Shown here piece by piece: positions 53,819 to 63,049 of a stretch of DNA of 64,000 nt. The position numbers and the translations under genes are program-made. Position 1 is the stretch's first letter, and each line of letters opens with the position of its first letter. The notes under the pieces were generated by a model, which did not search any database, was not told where the DNA came from, and saw nothing but the letters and a program-made list of their open reading frames with translations. Source of the stretch: Chloroflexi bacterium HGW-Chloroflexi-6 (GTDB lineage: Bacteria; Chloroflexota; Anaerolineae; Anaerolineales; Villigracilaceae); NCBI GenBank assembly GCA_002840685.1, contig PHBU01000015.1:1-64000 (forward strand), given 5' to 3'.

Positions 53819-55822
53819 ATGAGGTTGCAAAGATTATTACTTGTTATCTTTTTTGTGGTGCTGGGGGGCATTTTATATTTGCCGTTTGCAACCCAGTTTG
53901 GCTATTACAACGATGACTGGTATTCGATGTATGCGGCCAGGGTCGCCGGCCCTGATATTTTCCATGAGGTTTACGCGATCGATCGGCCCGGACGCGCCTA
54001 TGTGATGGAGCCGTTGTACATCCTGTTTCAGGGAATTCCGCTTTATTACAACCTCTTGGCGGTTGCTTTACGGGTAGGCGGGGCGCTTGTGTTGCTCTGG
54101 TTATTGAAGTTGCTTTGGCCGCGACAGCAAACACAAAATAGCGTTGTTGCCTTGCTTTTTCTGGCATATCCGGGTTTTCTCAACATGCCGAACGCGATCG
54201 ATTTTCAATCGCACTTGATTGGGATTCTGCTGGCATTTCTATCCCTGGCGTTGATGCTGAAGGCATTCGGCGCGGCTGGAATTAAGAAATGGCTTTTCTA
54301 TGCGGCCTCATTATTAACCGGCCTGGCATACTTGAGTCAGATGGAGTACTACATTGGCTTTGAGTTTGTGCGGGTTTGTATCATCGCACTCATCGTTTTA
54401 CGCGCGACGAAGGGGATACTGCTCCCCAGAATTTTACGAGTTGTTCAATTGTGGATGCCTTATGCGCTTGTTCCCGGCCTGTATCTGCTCTGGCGCATCT
54501 TTCTCTTCGATAACCAACGCAAAACGACCGATCTGGCCACCCAACTTGGACAGTTATTGAGCGAACCAGCCCTGACGCTCTACAACTGGTTTTTCGGGTT
54601 TGTTCAAAGTTTTCTAAACGTTCTGCTGCTTGCCTGGGCTGTCCCACTTTCGGATATCGGTTTCTCACTGCCTATTTCGGATGTATTAAAGGCGATCTTG
54701 ATCGGCTTGTTTGCGGCGGGCCTGGGAATTGCCGGACTCTGGTATTTCTTCAAAAAGGGCAAGGTCGTGGAAGATGCGCCTTCGGACTGGCAACGCGAGG
54801 CGTTCTGGCTTGGCCTTGCCTGGCTGATTGTCGGGTTGATTGCCGTGGTTATGGCAAATCGGGCGATTACTTTCCCTGAATATTCCCGTTATGGCATGGT
54901 CAGCGCTGCCGGAGCGATCTTGTTGCTGGTTGTTCTGCTTTTTCAAATTCCGCAGCAACGTTTTCAGGTTGGGTTTTTGTCTTTCCTGCTTTTTTCAGCG
55001 GGGATGACCCATTATGCCAATGGCGCAATTCATGCCGTCTATTGGTCTGACCTGCGTTCGTTTTGGTGGCAGGTCAGTTGGCGCATTCCGCAACTCGAGC
55101 AAGGGGCGACCATTGTAGGGTATTACCCGCGTGGCGGCATCAAGGAAAGTTCTTCGGTCTGGGGGCCGGCCAATCAGATTTATTATCCGACCCGTATCGA
55201 CCCGGAAAAGGTTCAGGCCGGAGTCCATGCCGCATTGCTCAATCACGATACGGTTTTGCGGGCATTCAACGGTGAGCGCCAGGTTTACCGTAAGGAAATC
55301 ATCGTGGAAACCTACCGCAATTATCGCAGGCTGTTGTTGGCTATTCAGCCTGCGACCCAATCTTGCGTGCAAGTTATTGATGGCAGCGCACCGGAATATT
55401 CGGCCAATGCGCCGGATACCGCCCTGCTGCTGGGTAGTTATTCTAAAATTGATGATATTCTTGTGGATGAACCGGCCCAAACCCCGCCAGATTTTCTGTT
55501 TGGCAGTGAACCTGCCCATGATTGGTGCTATTACTACCAGAAAGCATCCCTTGCACGCCAGCGCGGGGAATGGGATGAGATTATAGATCTTTATGAACAG
55601 TCCCGGGCTGGCGGTTTTTCTGCGCGCGACCCGATCGAGTGGATGCCTTTCTTGCAAGCGTTTGCGCATACTGGCAATTCAGAATATCTGGAAGAACTAT
55701 CTCCATCCATAATGAATGTTCCATATGTTTCTCAGCAAGTTTGTCACAGCCTTAAAAATCTTTCTTCTCTGGCAAGTGATGTTACAGAGATAATTGATGA
55801 AACTTATTGTCTCCAACCATAG
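53819..55822 (+). CDS. Large GT-C-like membrane protein with C-terminal soluble domain, paralogue 1
   Basis: A 667-residue protein with about ten membrane helices in residues 1-420 and a 240-residue soluble end. The first outer loop is FGYYNDDWYSMYAARVAG, with a DD motif like GT-C enzymes. The soluble part has QPATQSCVQVIDG, HDWCYYYQKASLARQRGEW and a TPR-like finish. It shares the same layout and many motifs with the gene at 57530 (WCYYYQKASLARQ, LPFATQFGYYNDDW compared with LPLLAKFGYAFDDW). The AT-rich gene at 55851 lies between the two. Function unknown; probable glycan assembly. Confidence 0.65.
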   Translation: MRLQRLLLVIFFVVLGGILYLPFATQFGYYNDDWYSMYAARVAGPDIFHEVYAIDRPGRAYVMEPLYILFQGIPLYYNLLAVALRVGGALVLLWLLKLLWPRQQTQNSVVALLFLAYPGFLNMPNAIDFQSHLIGILLAFLSLALMLKAFGAAGIKKWLFYAASLLTGLAYLSQMEYYIGFEFVRVCIIALIVLRATKGILLPRILRVVQLWMPYALVPGLYLLWRIFLFDNQRKTTDLATQLGQLLSEPALTLYNWFFGFVQSFLNVLLLAWAVPLSDIGFSLPISDVLKAILIGLFAAGLGIAGLWYFFKKGKVVEDAPSDWQREAFWLGLAWLIVGLIAVVMANRAITFPEYSRYGMVSAAGAILLLVVLLFQIPQQRFQVGFLSFLLFSAGMTHYANGAIHAVYWSDLRSFWWQVSWRIPQLEQGATIVGYYPRGGIKESSSVWGPANQIYYPTRIDPEKVQAGVHAALLNHDTVLRAFNGERQVYRKEIIVETYRNYRRLLLAIQPATQSCVQVIDGSAPEYSANAPDTALLLGSYSKIDDILVDEPAQTPPDFLFGSEPAHDWCYYYQKASLARQRGEWDEIIDLYEQSRAGGFSARDPIEWMPFLQAFAHTGNSEYLEELSPSIMNVPYVSQQVCHSLKNLSSLASDVTEIIDETYCLQP

Positions 55823-55850
55823 GAAGAATAAAATTCGGCAGGTACTTCAA

Positions 55851-57473
55851 ATGACTTTTTTTCGTTTTTTTCGAAAGACAGAAAATCTGATTCCCCTTTT
55901 GATGATTCTGATGTTTGCAACTCTCAACCTTTCCAGCGTGCGCAGAGAGTTTTCCAAAACCAATGATGAAGATAAGCATTATCTATACGGCGAAAGGATC
56001 GCATCTGGAGATTCAACACGCTTTGACGATAGCAAAATGCCGGTCACCGGGCTAAATGCCTTGCCAAAAAAAATTGCATCTTTTTTAGATGATGGGAAAA
56101 TAAAACAGGTATTATCACGATTTTACGTTGCTCGTTCAGTAACGATATTATTTTCGTGTCTTCTGGCATTCCTGGTTTTTTACTGGGCGCGCTTGTTATA
56201 TGGATTTATTCCAGCCTTGTTTTCGCTGGCGCTTTATATTCTTGACCCCAATATTATCGCCCATTCCCAGCTTGTCACAACAGATTTATACGTTATCCTG
56301 GCAATTTGTTTTGCGTTTTTTTCCCTTTGGAAATTTTTAAACAATCGAACCATTGGCAATGGGGTGATTTGCATGCTTGCGCTTGGCCTGAGCCAGGTTG
56401 CGAAATATACATCGATCGTATTGTTCCCCTTATTCATTATTCTTTTGTTCATTTTTGATGCTTTTGCCTGGAAAACAATCTCTCAAGAGAGAAAAAGTTT
56501 TGGCAGCATGGGGCGAAAATATGCCCAATATGGCATATATACATTGGTCGTCGTGATTTTGGTGATTAATATTGGTTTTTTATTCAACAATACCTTCACC
56601 TATTTTGGCGAGTACAACTTTATTTCATCTGTGCTAAAAAATATCCAATCAAGCCTTCCAATGCTGCACGGTTTACCCATACCTGTTCCCTATCCATACC
56701 TGCAAGGGTTTGACTACATGATCAGCACCGAGCAAACAGGCAATTTTTCGGGTAACATTTACCTGTTAGGGCAAGTTAGCACCCTGGACGGATTCCCGGG
56801 TTACTTTTTTATCGCTTCATTGCTGAAAGTTCCGATTGCCACCCAAATTGTGTTGCTCATAGCTTTTATTGCATATTTTTCAAAAAAAGAATTTCGGAAA
56901 AACCTGGTCAAAAATGAAATGTTTTTACTGGTTCCCGTTCTTTTCTTCACAATTTACTTCAATTTCTTTTTTAATACGCAAGTTGGTATTCGATACTATC
57001 TGCCCGTATTCCCCTTGCTCTACATATTTGCCGGTAATTTGTTTGTCGGCTGGAAAGATTTTACCTTTTTTCAGAAAGCATCCAGTTACGTTGCGATTAT
57101 TTACCTATCGATATCTGTTTTGTCTTACTACCCATACCACATCAGCTACTTTAACGAAATTATATTGGATCGGAAACAAGCTTATAAATATTTAGCTGAT
57201 TCAAATATTGATTGGGGGCAAAACAAAAATGAATTGGATAAGTATTTATTGGATCATCCAGACGCCCTCTATAAGCCATCCAATATCAGGAGTGGGCATC
57301 TTATTGTGAGAGTAAATGATCTTGTCGGTGTAACCGCCGAGCCAGAAAAATATGCCTGGCTTCGCAATAATTTTGAGCCGACAGATACGATTGCATACAG
57401 TTATTTGATATATAAAATTTCGCCCGATGAAATTGAAAATTTGTGTGCGTCAACCGACTATTGCGATAGATAA
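55851..57473 (+). CDS. GT39-family membrane glycosyltransferase, AT-rich
   Basis: A 540-residue protein with about twelve membrane segments. The first outer loop includes FSKTNDEDKHYLYGERIASG (an E-D pair), and later LVTTDLYVILAICF and SNIDWGQNKNELDKYLL, typical of dolichyl-phosphate-mannose protein mannosyltransferase-like enzymes. The base composition is clearly lower in G+C than the flanking genes, and it sits between two paralogous genes, so it looks inserted. The start at 55851 has AGG 8 bases upstream; the frame can begin at 55794 and then overlaps the previous stop. Confidence 0.8.
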   Translation: MTFFRFFRKTENLIPLLMILMFATLNLSSVRREFSKTNDEDKHYLYGERIASGDSTRFDDSKMPVTGLNALPKKIASFLDDGKIKQVLSRFYVARSVTILFSCLLAFLVFYWARLLYGFIPALFSLALYILDPNIIAHSQLVTTDLYVILAICFAFFSLWKFLNNRTIGNGVICMLALGLSQVAKYTSIVLFPLFIILLFIFDAFAWKTISQERKSFGSMGRKYAQYGIYTLVVVILVINIGFLFNNTFTYFGEYNFISSVLKNIQSSLPMLHGLPIPVPYPYLQGFDYMISTEQTGNFSGNIYLLGQVSTLDGFPGYFFIASLLKVPIATQIVLLIAFIAYFSKKEFRKNLVKNEMFLLVPVLFFTIYFNFFFNTQVGIRYYLPVFPLLYIFAGNLFVGWKDFTFFQKASSYVAIIYLSISVLSYYPYHISYFNEIILDRKQAYKYLADSNIDWGQNKNELDKYLLDHPDALYKPSNIRSGHLIVRVNDLVGVTAEPEKYAWLRNNFEPTDTIAYSYLIYKISPDEIENLCASTDYCDR

Positions 57474-57529
57474 AACCAATGGCAGAAGAATCATTATGGA
57501 ATTATTTGTAAACAAAAAAGGCGCGAGTG

Positions 57530-59512
57530 ATGAAAAGTAAACCCTGGTTGATATTTATTTTATTCATTGGCATTGCCGGGTTGGCTTACCTGCCGCTCCT
57601 TGCAAAATTCGGCTATGCCTTTGACGACTGGTATTTGATGTGGAGCGCCAAAGCCTACAGCCCACAGGCTTTCTTCCCGATCTTTAGTATCGACCGCCCC
57701 CTGCGCGCCTATTTGATGTTTCCGGCCTATCTGCTGTTTGGCGAAAACCCGCTTTGGTACAACTTGAGCGCATTTGCCCTGCGTGTGACTGGCGCTTTTT
57801 TGTTTTGGTGGATGCTGCGGATGCTCTGGCCCCGGGCCCAGACGGCAACGATGGGCATGGCCTTGCTCTTTGTCATTTACCCCGGGTTTCTCTCCCAGCC
57901 GAATGCCATTGACTACCAATCCCACATCGCTGCGCTGGCTTTGGCCATGTTCTCGCTGGCGCTGACGGTTAAGGCATTCACTGCGGCCAATTCCACGCTG
58001 GAGCGGATTGCCATGCTGATCGGGAGCGCTGTTGTGGGATGGCTGTATCTCGGTTTGATGGAATATTACATTGGCTTTGAGCTGGTCCGCGCCTTGCTGG
58101 TTGGGTTGCTTGCCTTGCGCGCTGAGATTCCCTGGCCTCAGCGGGTCAAAAAAGCCCTTATCGATTGGCTGCCGTTGTCTGTCGTGCCGTTCGGTTTTGT
58201 CTTCTGGCGGGTATTCATCTTTGTCGGTGAGCGCAAAGCAACCGATGCCGGCGCGCAGCTGGCGCTCGCAATAGCATCCCCTTTGCGGGCTGCTCTCGGT
58301 TGGGCAATGGGATTATTCCAGGATATTTTTCAGACCGTATTGATGGCCTGGGTACTACCGCTTGCACAACTCTGGGGGAGGCTTAGCGCCTGGCAGATTG
58401 CAGCGGGTTTGGTTCTCGGAATTTTGGGCGCATTTGTCGCAGGGTTGGCTTTAAAAAATAACGAAAATGAAGACCGGGATTGGCGCGTTGAAGTGTTTTG
58501 GTTGGGCGCGGCGATTGTCGTGGGCGGGTTAATTCCGGTTGTGCTTGCCAATCGCAGCGTCGAATTCCCTTATTATTCACGCTATACGCTGATCAGTTCC
58601 ACCGGCGTGGCGATGATGGCTGTTGCCCTGGTTTTTAGCCTGCCGGGGCAAAAATTACGCCAAATATTTTTTTCTACACTGATATTTTTATCGATCCTGA
58701 CCCATTTTGCCAATTCGGTCAACGCTGCCAACGAGACCGCTTCCATGCGCGATTTTTGGTGGCAGGTGGCCTGGCGCGCTCCGATGCTGGAGCAAAACTC
58801 AACGCTCATTGCTCAATACCCACTGGCGCCGATGCAGGAAGATTATTTTGTGTGGGGCCCGGCCAACCTGATCTACTACCCTCAAAAACTTTACGATAAA
58901 GATATTCAGCCAGCCTTATTTGCGGCGCTCCCTACGGATGAGACTTTGCAAAAAGTTTTGGCGCGCGAGCGACAGGAATACGATAAGCGCCGGAATATCA
59001 TCACGTATGCCAACTATCGCAATATACTGGTGCTGGTTCAGCCGACGACAAAATCTTGTGTGCGCATTCTTGGGCCTGATGCCGCCCATATTTCTGCCCT
59101 GGATGCGGATATTTTTATTCAAATGGCGCCTTTTTCTGAAATTGAGCGGGTTCAGGCGGGGAGCGGTCAACCCACACCTCCATACTTTGCGTTTGGCGCT
59201 GAACCTGAACATGGCTGGTGCTATTATTACCAGAAGGCATCCCTGGCGCGTCAGTATGGCGACTGGCAGGCAGTCCTGAACCTGGGCAGCGAAGCCCGCC
59301 TGAAAAATCTCAGCCCCTACGATGAAATTGAATGGATTCCCTTCTTGCAGGCGGAAGCTCTGCTTGGGGAACCCGAACGTTTAACTGAAATTGGCGCACA
59401 AATGAAAGATGAGTTTGCGCGCCAACAAGCCTGTCTTGCCTTGCGTGGATTGGATGGGGTATCAAGCCAAACAGCGAGTCAGATTGATGCAATTTTTTGC
59501 GTTTCAGAATAA
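57530..59512 (+). CDS. Large GT-C-like membrane protein with C-terminal soluble domain, paralogue 2
   Basis: A 660-residue paralogue of the gene at 53819, with the same order of helices and soluble domain. It has FGYAFDDWYLMWSAKAYSP, GFLSQPNAIDYQSHI (compared with GFLNMPNAIDFQSHL), LIPVVLANRSVEFPYYSRY and HGWCYYYQKASLARQYGDW. The start is ATG 57530 with AAAAGG 8 bases upstream; a GTG at 57527 is possible. Likely transfers or polymerises a sugar at the membrane, with the conserved soluble end perhaps gripping the acceptor. The reaction is not known. Confidence 0.65.
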   Translation: MKSKPWLIFILFIGIAGLAYLPLLAKFGYAFDDWYLMWSAKAYSPQAFFPIFSIDRPLRAYLMFPAYLLFGENPLWYNLSAFALRVTGAFLFWWMLRMLWPRAQTATMGMALLFVIYPGFLSQPNAIDYQSHIAALALAMFSLALTVKAFTAANSTLERIAMLIGSAVVGWLYLGLMEYYIGFELVRALLVGLLALRAEIPWPQRVKKALIDWLPLSVVPFGFVFWRVFIFVGERKATDAGAQLALAIASPLRAALGWAMGLFQDIFQTVLMAWVLPLAQLWGRLSAWQIAAGLVLGILGAFVAGLALKNNENEDRDWRVEVFWLGAAIVVGGLIPVVLANRSVEFPYYSRYTLISSTGVAMMAVALVFSLPGQKLRQIFFSTLIFLSILTHFANSVNAANETASMRDFWWQVAWRAPMLEQNSTLIAQYPLAPMQEDYFVWGPANLIYYPQKLYDKDIQPALFAALPTDETLQKVLARERQEYDKRRNIITYANYRNILVLVQPTTKSCVRILGPDAAHISALDADIFIQMAPFSEIERVQAGSGQPTPPYFAFGAEPEHGWCYYYQKASLARQYGDWQAVLNLGSEARLKNLSPYDEIEWIPFLQAEALLGEPERLTEIGAQMKDEFARQQACLALRGLDGVSSQTASQIDAIFCVSE

Positions 59513-59572
59513 GAGGTTATTTTTTGTTTGTTATTTTCGACGCTTTGGCGTGGATTGAAGCGGCTACCCGGT

Positions 59573-60127
59573 CTATCCCTTCAAATCAAAAACTTTGTAG
59601 GCGGTCAGCAGCGACAGGGCATTGCTGAAATGCCCCGCGCGGATCTCTTGCTTGAGTTCATCCAGGCTGAGTTCTGCGACCAGGATATCTTCACTGGCAT
59701 CCAGGGCGGTTTCGGTAGTTTTGATAACGTTACGCGCCAACCACATATGGCACTGGTTGTTCATGAAGGCGGCATTGGCATCGACGCTGCCGAGCGGGAT
59801 CCAATCTTCTGTCGTGTAGCCAGTCTCTTCGCGCAGTTCGCGTTGGGCTGCGGCCAGCGGCGCTTCGTCCGGCTCGACCAGGCCGGCGGGCAGCTCGCTG
59901 GTGGTGCGGCCGGTTCCGAAGCGGAACTGGCGCACGATGACAATTTTCCCTGCGGGCGTGACGGCGGCCACATTAACCCAATCGTTGCTTTCGAGCACGA
60001 GCGTTTTCAGGCTCGCTTCATTGCGCGGGTTGCGCATCCAGTTATAGCGGGCGCGAAAGAGTAAAATGTCGGGGCCGGGTTCGCTGTGGGTGCATTCCCA
60101 GGGCAGTTGCGGGGTGGGTTTGGGCAT
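59573..60127 (-). CDS. NUDIX hydrolase, ADP-ribose pyrophosphatase-like
   Basis: A 184-residue NUDIX enzyme. The NUDIX box is complete: [20 protein letters not shown] followed by TGY (G-x5-E-x7-REUxEExGU). The preceding strand VVRQFRF and the tail after [13 protein letters not shown] fit ADP-ribose pyrophosphatase-like members that clear nucleotide sugars. Start at ATG 60127 follows GGAG by 9 bases; the longer frame from 60169 is in the divergent promoter region. Confidence 0.85.
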   Translation of the reverse strand: MPKPTPQLPWECTHSEPGPDILLFRARYNWMRNPRNEASLKTLVLESNDWVNVAAVTPAGKIVIVRQFRFGTGRTTSELPAGLVEPDEAPLAAAQRELREETGYTTEDWIPLGSVDANAAFMNNQCHMWLARNVIKTTETALDASEDILVAELSLDELKQEIRAGHFSNALSLLTAYKVFDLKG

Positions 60128-60155
60128 GGGGAAAATCTCCGAATCTGGGCTGGCG

Positions 60156-60161
60156 TATAAT
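60156..60161 (+). promoter_or_regulatory. -10 element of the sugar-binding lipoprotein gene
   Basis: TATAAT, about 35 bases before the ATG at 60197, which has AGGA 7 bases upstream. No clear -35 is seen; the region is shared with the divergent NUDIX gene. Confidence 0.45.
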
Positions 60162-60196
60162 AGGCGCAATATTTCAAACTTCGTCAGGATCCTAAA

Positions 60197-61291
60197 ATGT
60201 TCAATGTGTCCAAGAGATTATATCAACTGGTTTTGCTGGCGATATTGCTGGCAGCTTTAACCGCCTGTGGCGGCGGTCCGCCAGTCAAGGTTGGGGTGCT
60301 TTTCCCTGATCTTGAAAGCGAGCGCTATCAAGAAGAAGAAGCCATGCTGGCCACATTGCTGGCTGAAAAAGGCTATGAAGCGATCCGTTTGCAGGCCAAC
60401 CTGGATGCGCGCCTGCAGGCCGACCAGGTGGATACCTTGATCGGTGAAGGCGTCAAAGCCATTATCATCGTCCCGGTCGATGGCGATGCGCTGGTTCCGG
60501 CGGTTGAGCGGGCGATTGCCGCCAATATTAAGGTTTTGGCCTATGACCGGCTGGTCAAAAGCGCCAAGTTGAGCGCGTATTTATCTTTTGATAACCGTGA
60601 AGCGGGCCAGCTGCAAGCCAGTGCCTTGATCGCAGCCATGGACATGGAAAACCGGCCGGCGGGCCGGCGCCAGGTGCGCCTGGTGCGCATCTCAGGGGAT
60701 CCGATTGACCATAATGTCAATCTCTATCGCCTGGGGCAGGATGCAGCCCTCGCGCCGTATGATGCCTCGCGCCAGGTTCGTTTGGTGGCCGATGAATTCC
60801 TTGACGCCCGTGAGCAGATCTCTGCCCAGCGTTTGATCGAGGATATTCTTAAAGAAGAAAACAACAGGCTGGATGGGGTGCTGGTCTCGAATGAAGCCAT
60901 CGCTCTGGGTGTTTTGGATGCTTTACAGGCTGCCGAATTGGAGAGCGTGGTGTTGGTGGCCGGGCAGGAAACGAGCATCACGGTCAGCAACCGTGTGGCC
61001 GCCGGAAGCATTTTTGTGTCCGTCTATCGCGACACGCGCGACCTGCCGCCGTTGGCCGTTAAGGTGCTCGACCGATTGCTTAAAGAGCAGCCGCTGCTCG
61101 ATCTGGAGCGCTGCACGATGGCCGACCTGACCGGTGACCCGGCCTTTGACGGGACGATTTTCTGCATTCTGCTGCCGGTGCAGGTGCTGACCCCGGATAA
61201 CCTGTTCGATCTGGTGGTGCGCAGCGGCTACCAGGCTTATGACGATGTTTACCGCGAAATTCCGGATAGCTTAAGGCCCGCCAGACCGTAA
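60197..61291 (+). CDS. Orphan periplasmic sugar-binding lipoprotein (XylF-like)
   Basis: A 364-residue LacI/RbsB-fold binding protein. Signal segment [14 protein letters not shown] with lipobox LTAC, then [51 protein letters not shown] (as in XylF), and [20 protein letters not shown]. No permease or ATPase genes lie beside it, so it either works with transporters elsewhere or is a sensor. The expected ligand is a pentose such as xylose, by similarity to XylF only. Confidence 0.8.
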   Translation: MFNVSKRLYQLVLLAILLAALTACGGGPPVKVGVLFPDLESERYQEEEAMLATLLAEKGYEAIRLQANLDARLQADQVDTLIGEGVKAIIIVPVDGDALVPAVERAIAANIKVLAYDRLVKSAKLSAYLSFDNREAGQLQASALIAAMDMENRPAGRRQVRLVRISGDPIDHNVNLYRLGQDAALAPYDASRQVRLVADEFLDAREQISAQRLIEDILKEENNRLDGVLVSNEAIALGVLDALQAAELESVVLVAGQETSITVSNRVAAGSIFVSVYRDTRDLPPLAVKVLDRLLKEQPLLDLERCTMADLTGDPAFDGTIFCILLPVQVLTPDNLFDLVVRSGYQAYDDVYREIPDSLRPARP

Positions 61292-61293
61292 AT

Positions 61294-62256
61294 TTAGAGT
61301 CCTTTGAGTTTTTCCAACTCTGCCGCCAGCATGCTCCGCGCCCAGTTTTCCTGGTCGTGGGTCTCATACTGGCGGTAGGTGCATTCTATGACCATGATCA
61401 GATACAGGTACAGGTTGTAGATCATTTTGCGCGTGGAGGCTTCAGGCGCAGCCAGCAGATCGAGCTCGTAGCCAGCCCGAAAGTGTGGATTGTCGCCAAA
61501 TGCGCCGAATCCGACCTCCATCAGGGGATCGCCCCACAGGGCGCGTTCAAAGTCGATGATGCCGCTGATCTTGCGGGTGGCGGGGTCGACAAAGATGTTG
61601 CCCTCCCACAGATCCCAGTGGACCAGGTTGGGGGTGGTAACGCTCCGCAGTGAATCGTATTTCGAGCGCGCCAACGCCAAAAGCTCGGCATCGGTCAGGG
61701 GCAGGGCGACGCCCGCATCCTGACCATCCTGCAAAACGCCGCGGAGCATGCTGTCGAAGCAGTCGGGCCAGTTCGCAAAACGCTCGGGGCTGGCAAAATA
61801 GCCAAAAGCCTCGCCGCGGATGCCGTTCATCTGGCGCAAGTAGCGGCCCGCTTCGCGCTCGATGGCCTGCTGGTCGGCTTCGGGCAAATCCTTGCGCAAG
61901 TTCCAGAACGAGACCCCCGGCACAAAATCCATGATGAAGTAGTCGGTCGGCAAAATGCTGCGGCTGGTGTCATGCATATAGATTTGCGGGACGGGCATTT
62001 CGGTTTGGGCGCGGGTCAGGCGCAGCGCGCCGACCTCGGCCTGCATGATGTTCTTTTCGTAGCGCAGCACGCGCACCTCACCGAGCGGCGCCACTTTCAG
62101 CACGCGGATTGCTTCATCCGCGAGGTCGAGGCGGTAGGTGGCGTTGAAGAACCCGTCTGACAGTTCGCTGAAGGCGAGCAGGGGCTGGTTGAAATGGGCG
62201 CTGGCAATTGCGCGGGCCTGTTCGAGAGTGATGGGGGTTTTGGTCAGGTTGGGCAT
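61294..62256 (-). CDS. APH-family phosphotransferase
   Basis: A 320-residue aminoglycoside/choline-kinase-like enzyme. The catalytic loop is LVHWDLWEGNIFVD (HxDxxxxN) and the metal-binding motif is GIIDFERALWGDPLMEVGF. The N-terminal half has the nucleotide lobe (GFFNATYRL, RVLKVAPL) and FIMDFVPGVSF. The substrate may be a sugar, choline or hydroxyl compound; antibiotic resistance should not be assumed from the fold. It converges with the sugar-binding lipoprotein gene, with 2 bases between stops, and diverges from tetR. Confidence 0.8.
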   Translation of the reverse strand: MPNLTKTPITLEQARAIASAHFNQPLLAFSELSDGFFNATYRLDLADEAIRVLKVAPLGEVRVLRYEKNIMQAEVGALRLTRAQTEMPVPQIYMHDTSRSILPTDYFIMDFVPGVSFWNLRKDLPEADQQAIEREAGRYLRQMNGIRGEAFGYFASPERFANWPDCFDSMLRGVLQDGQDAGVALPLTDAELLALARSKYDSLRSVTTPNLVHWDLWEGNIFVDPATRKISGIIDFERALWGDPLMEVGFGAFGDNPHFRAGYELDLLAAPEASTRKMIYNLYLYLIMVIECTYRQYETHDQENWARSMLAAELEKLKGL

Positions 62257-62338
62257 GGGCTGAGTCTACCGCAATTGGTCTTTGTGGTGCAGTTCTGTTT
62301 GTCGGGTTGTGTTTGGTGACAAATGTCAGTAAGGGTGC

Positions 62339-62367
62339 TTGACGTTATCCGCCTCCTGCTTTATACT
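62339..62367 (+). promoter_or_regulatory. Sigma-70 promoter of tetR and the PEP synthase-type gene
   Basis: TTGACG (62339-62344), 17 bases, TATACT (62362-62367). The predicted start lies at about 62374, inside the operator. Confidence 0.8.
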
Positions 62368-62372
62368 ATTTC

Positions 62373-62390
62373 CGTCCGACCGGTCGGTCG
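62373..62390 (+). promoter_or_regulatory. TetR-type operator palindrome
   Basis: CCGACCGGTCGG (62376-62387) is a perfect 12-bp palindrome; pairing continues at 62373-62374 and 62389-62390 after one mismatch, giving 18 bases. It covers the predicted start site, so binding of the encoded TetR would block transcription. Confidence 0.75.
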
Positions 62391-62404
62391 AAAACGGAGC
62401 AAAA

Positions 62405-62998
62405 ATGGCACCTGAAACGTACGAAAAGATCCTGTCCACAGCCCGCCGCCTGTTTGTGCAGCAGGGCTATACCGCAACCTCGATGCGCCAGGTGGCCGAG
62501 AGTGCCGGGATCGGCAAAGCCACCATTTACCACCACTTCCCCGATAAACAGGCCATCGTTATGGCGCTGCTCAACCACAACCTGGGCCGCATGGATGAAG
62601 CCATGCAGCTGGTGCGGGCCGAGAGCGATCCGCGCGGTCGCATCCGGGTGGCGGCCGAGGCCAGCGTGGGCTTCCTGTTTGAATCCGCCGATATTATGCA
62701 GATCGTCCGGCGCGAAATCCCCGGCGGGCGCGACCAGATGCAGGGCGGTTTCGCCAAATTCTTTCAGGAATACATGGCCTTGCTGGCTGAAGCCATCCAG
62801 CGCGGTGTGGAGGCGGGCATTTTCCGGCCGGTTAACCCAACCGATGCCGCCCGCGTGCTGATGACCATGATCCAGGGCACGTTTGCGATGGCCTATCTGG
62901 TCAACGAACGCAGCCAGACCCCGCAGCAGGCCGCCGCGGCATTGCTCGATGTTTACTTCCAGGGGTTGAACATCAGAGATAGATCGTTGGTCGAGTAG
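62405..62998 (+). CDS. TetR/AcrR-family repressor
   Basis: A 197-residue regulator: YEKILSTARRLFVQQGYTAT, helix-turn-helix TSMRQVAESAGIGKATIYHH, then FPDKQAIVMALL and a ligand domain. The start is ATG 62405 with GGAG before it; the longer frame from 62339 runs through the promoter. The last codons (SLVE and the stop) are part of the dispersed repeat copy F. It probably represses itself and the phosphotransfer enzyme gene 52 bases downstream. The inducer is unknown. Confidence 0.92.
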   Translation: MAPETYEKILSTARRLFVQQGYTATSMRQVAESAGIGKATIYHHFPDKQAIVMALLNHNLGRMDEAMQLVRAESDPRGRIRVAAEASVGFLFESADIMQIVRREIPGGRDQMQGGFAKFFQEYMALLAEAIQRGVEAGIFRPVNPTDAARVLMTMIQGTFAMAYLVNERSQTPQQAAAALLDVYFQGLNIRDRSLVE

Positions 62999-63027
62999 GC
63001 GGCGCTTTCCCGCCATATCGAGACCAA
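62987..63027. repeat. Dispersed inverted repeat, copy F (over the tetR stop codon)
   Basis: TTGGTCGAGTAG, then GCGGCGCTTTCCCGCC, then ATATCGAGACCAA. The TAG within GAGTAG is the stop codon of tetR. It is the only copy seen outside the glycan region. Confidence 0.85.
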
Positions 63028-63049
63028 TGTATTACTGCAAGGAGACAAT

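Noticed and set aside
61294-62256. Antibiotic resistance gene call for the APH-fold kinase
   Set aside because: The fold is shared by choline, homoserine and sugar kinases; no aminoglycoside-specific motif is visible.
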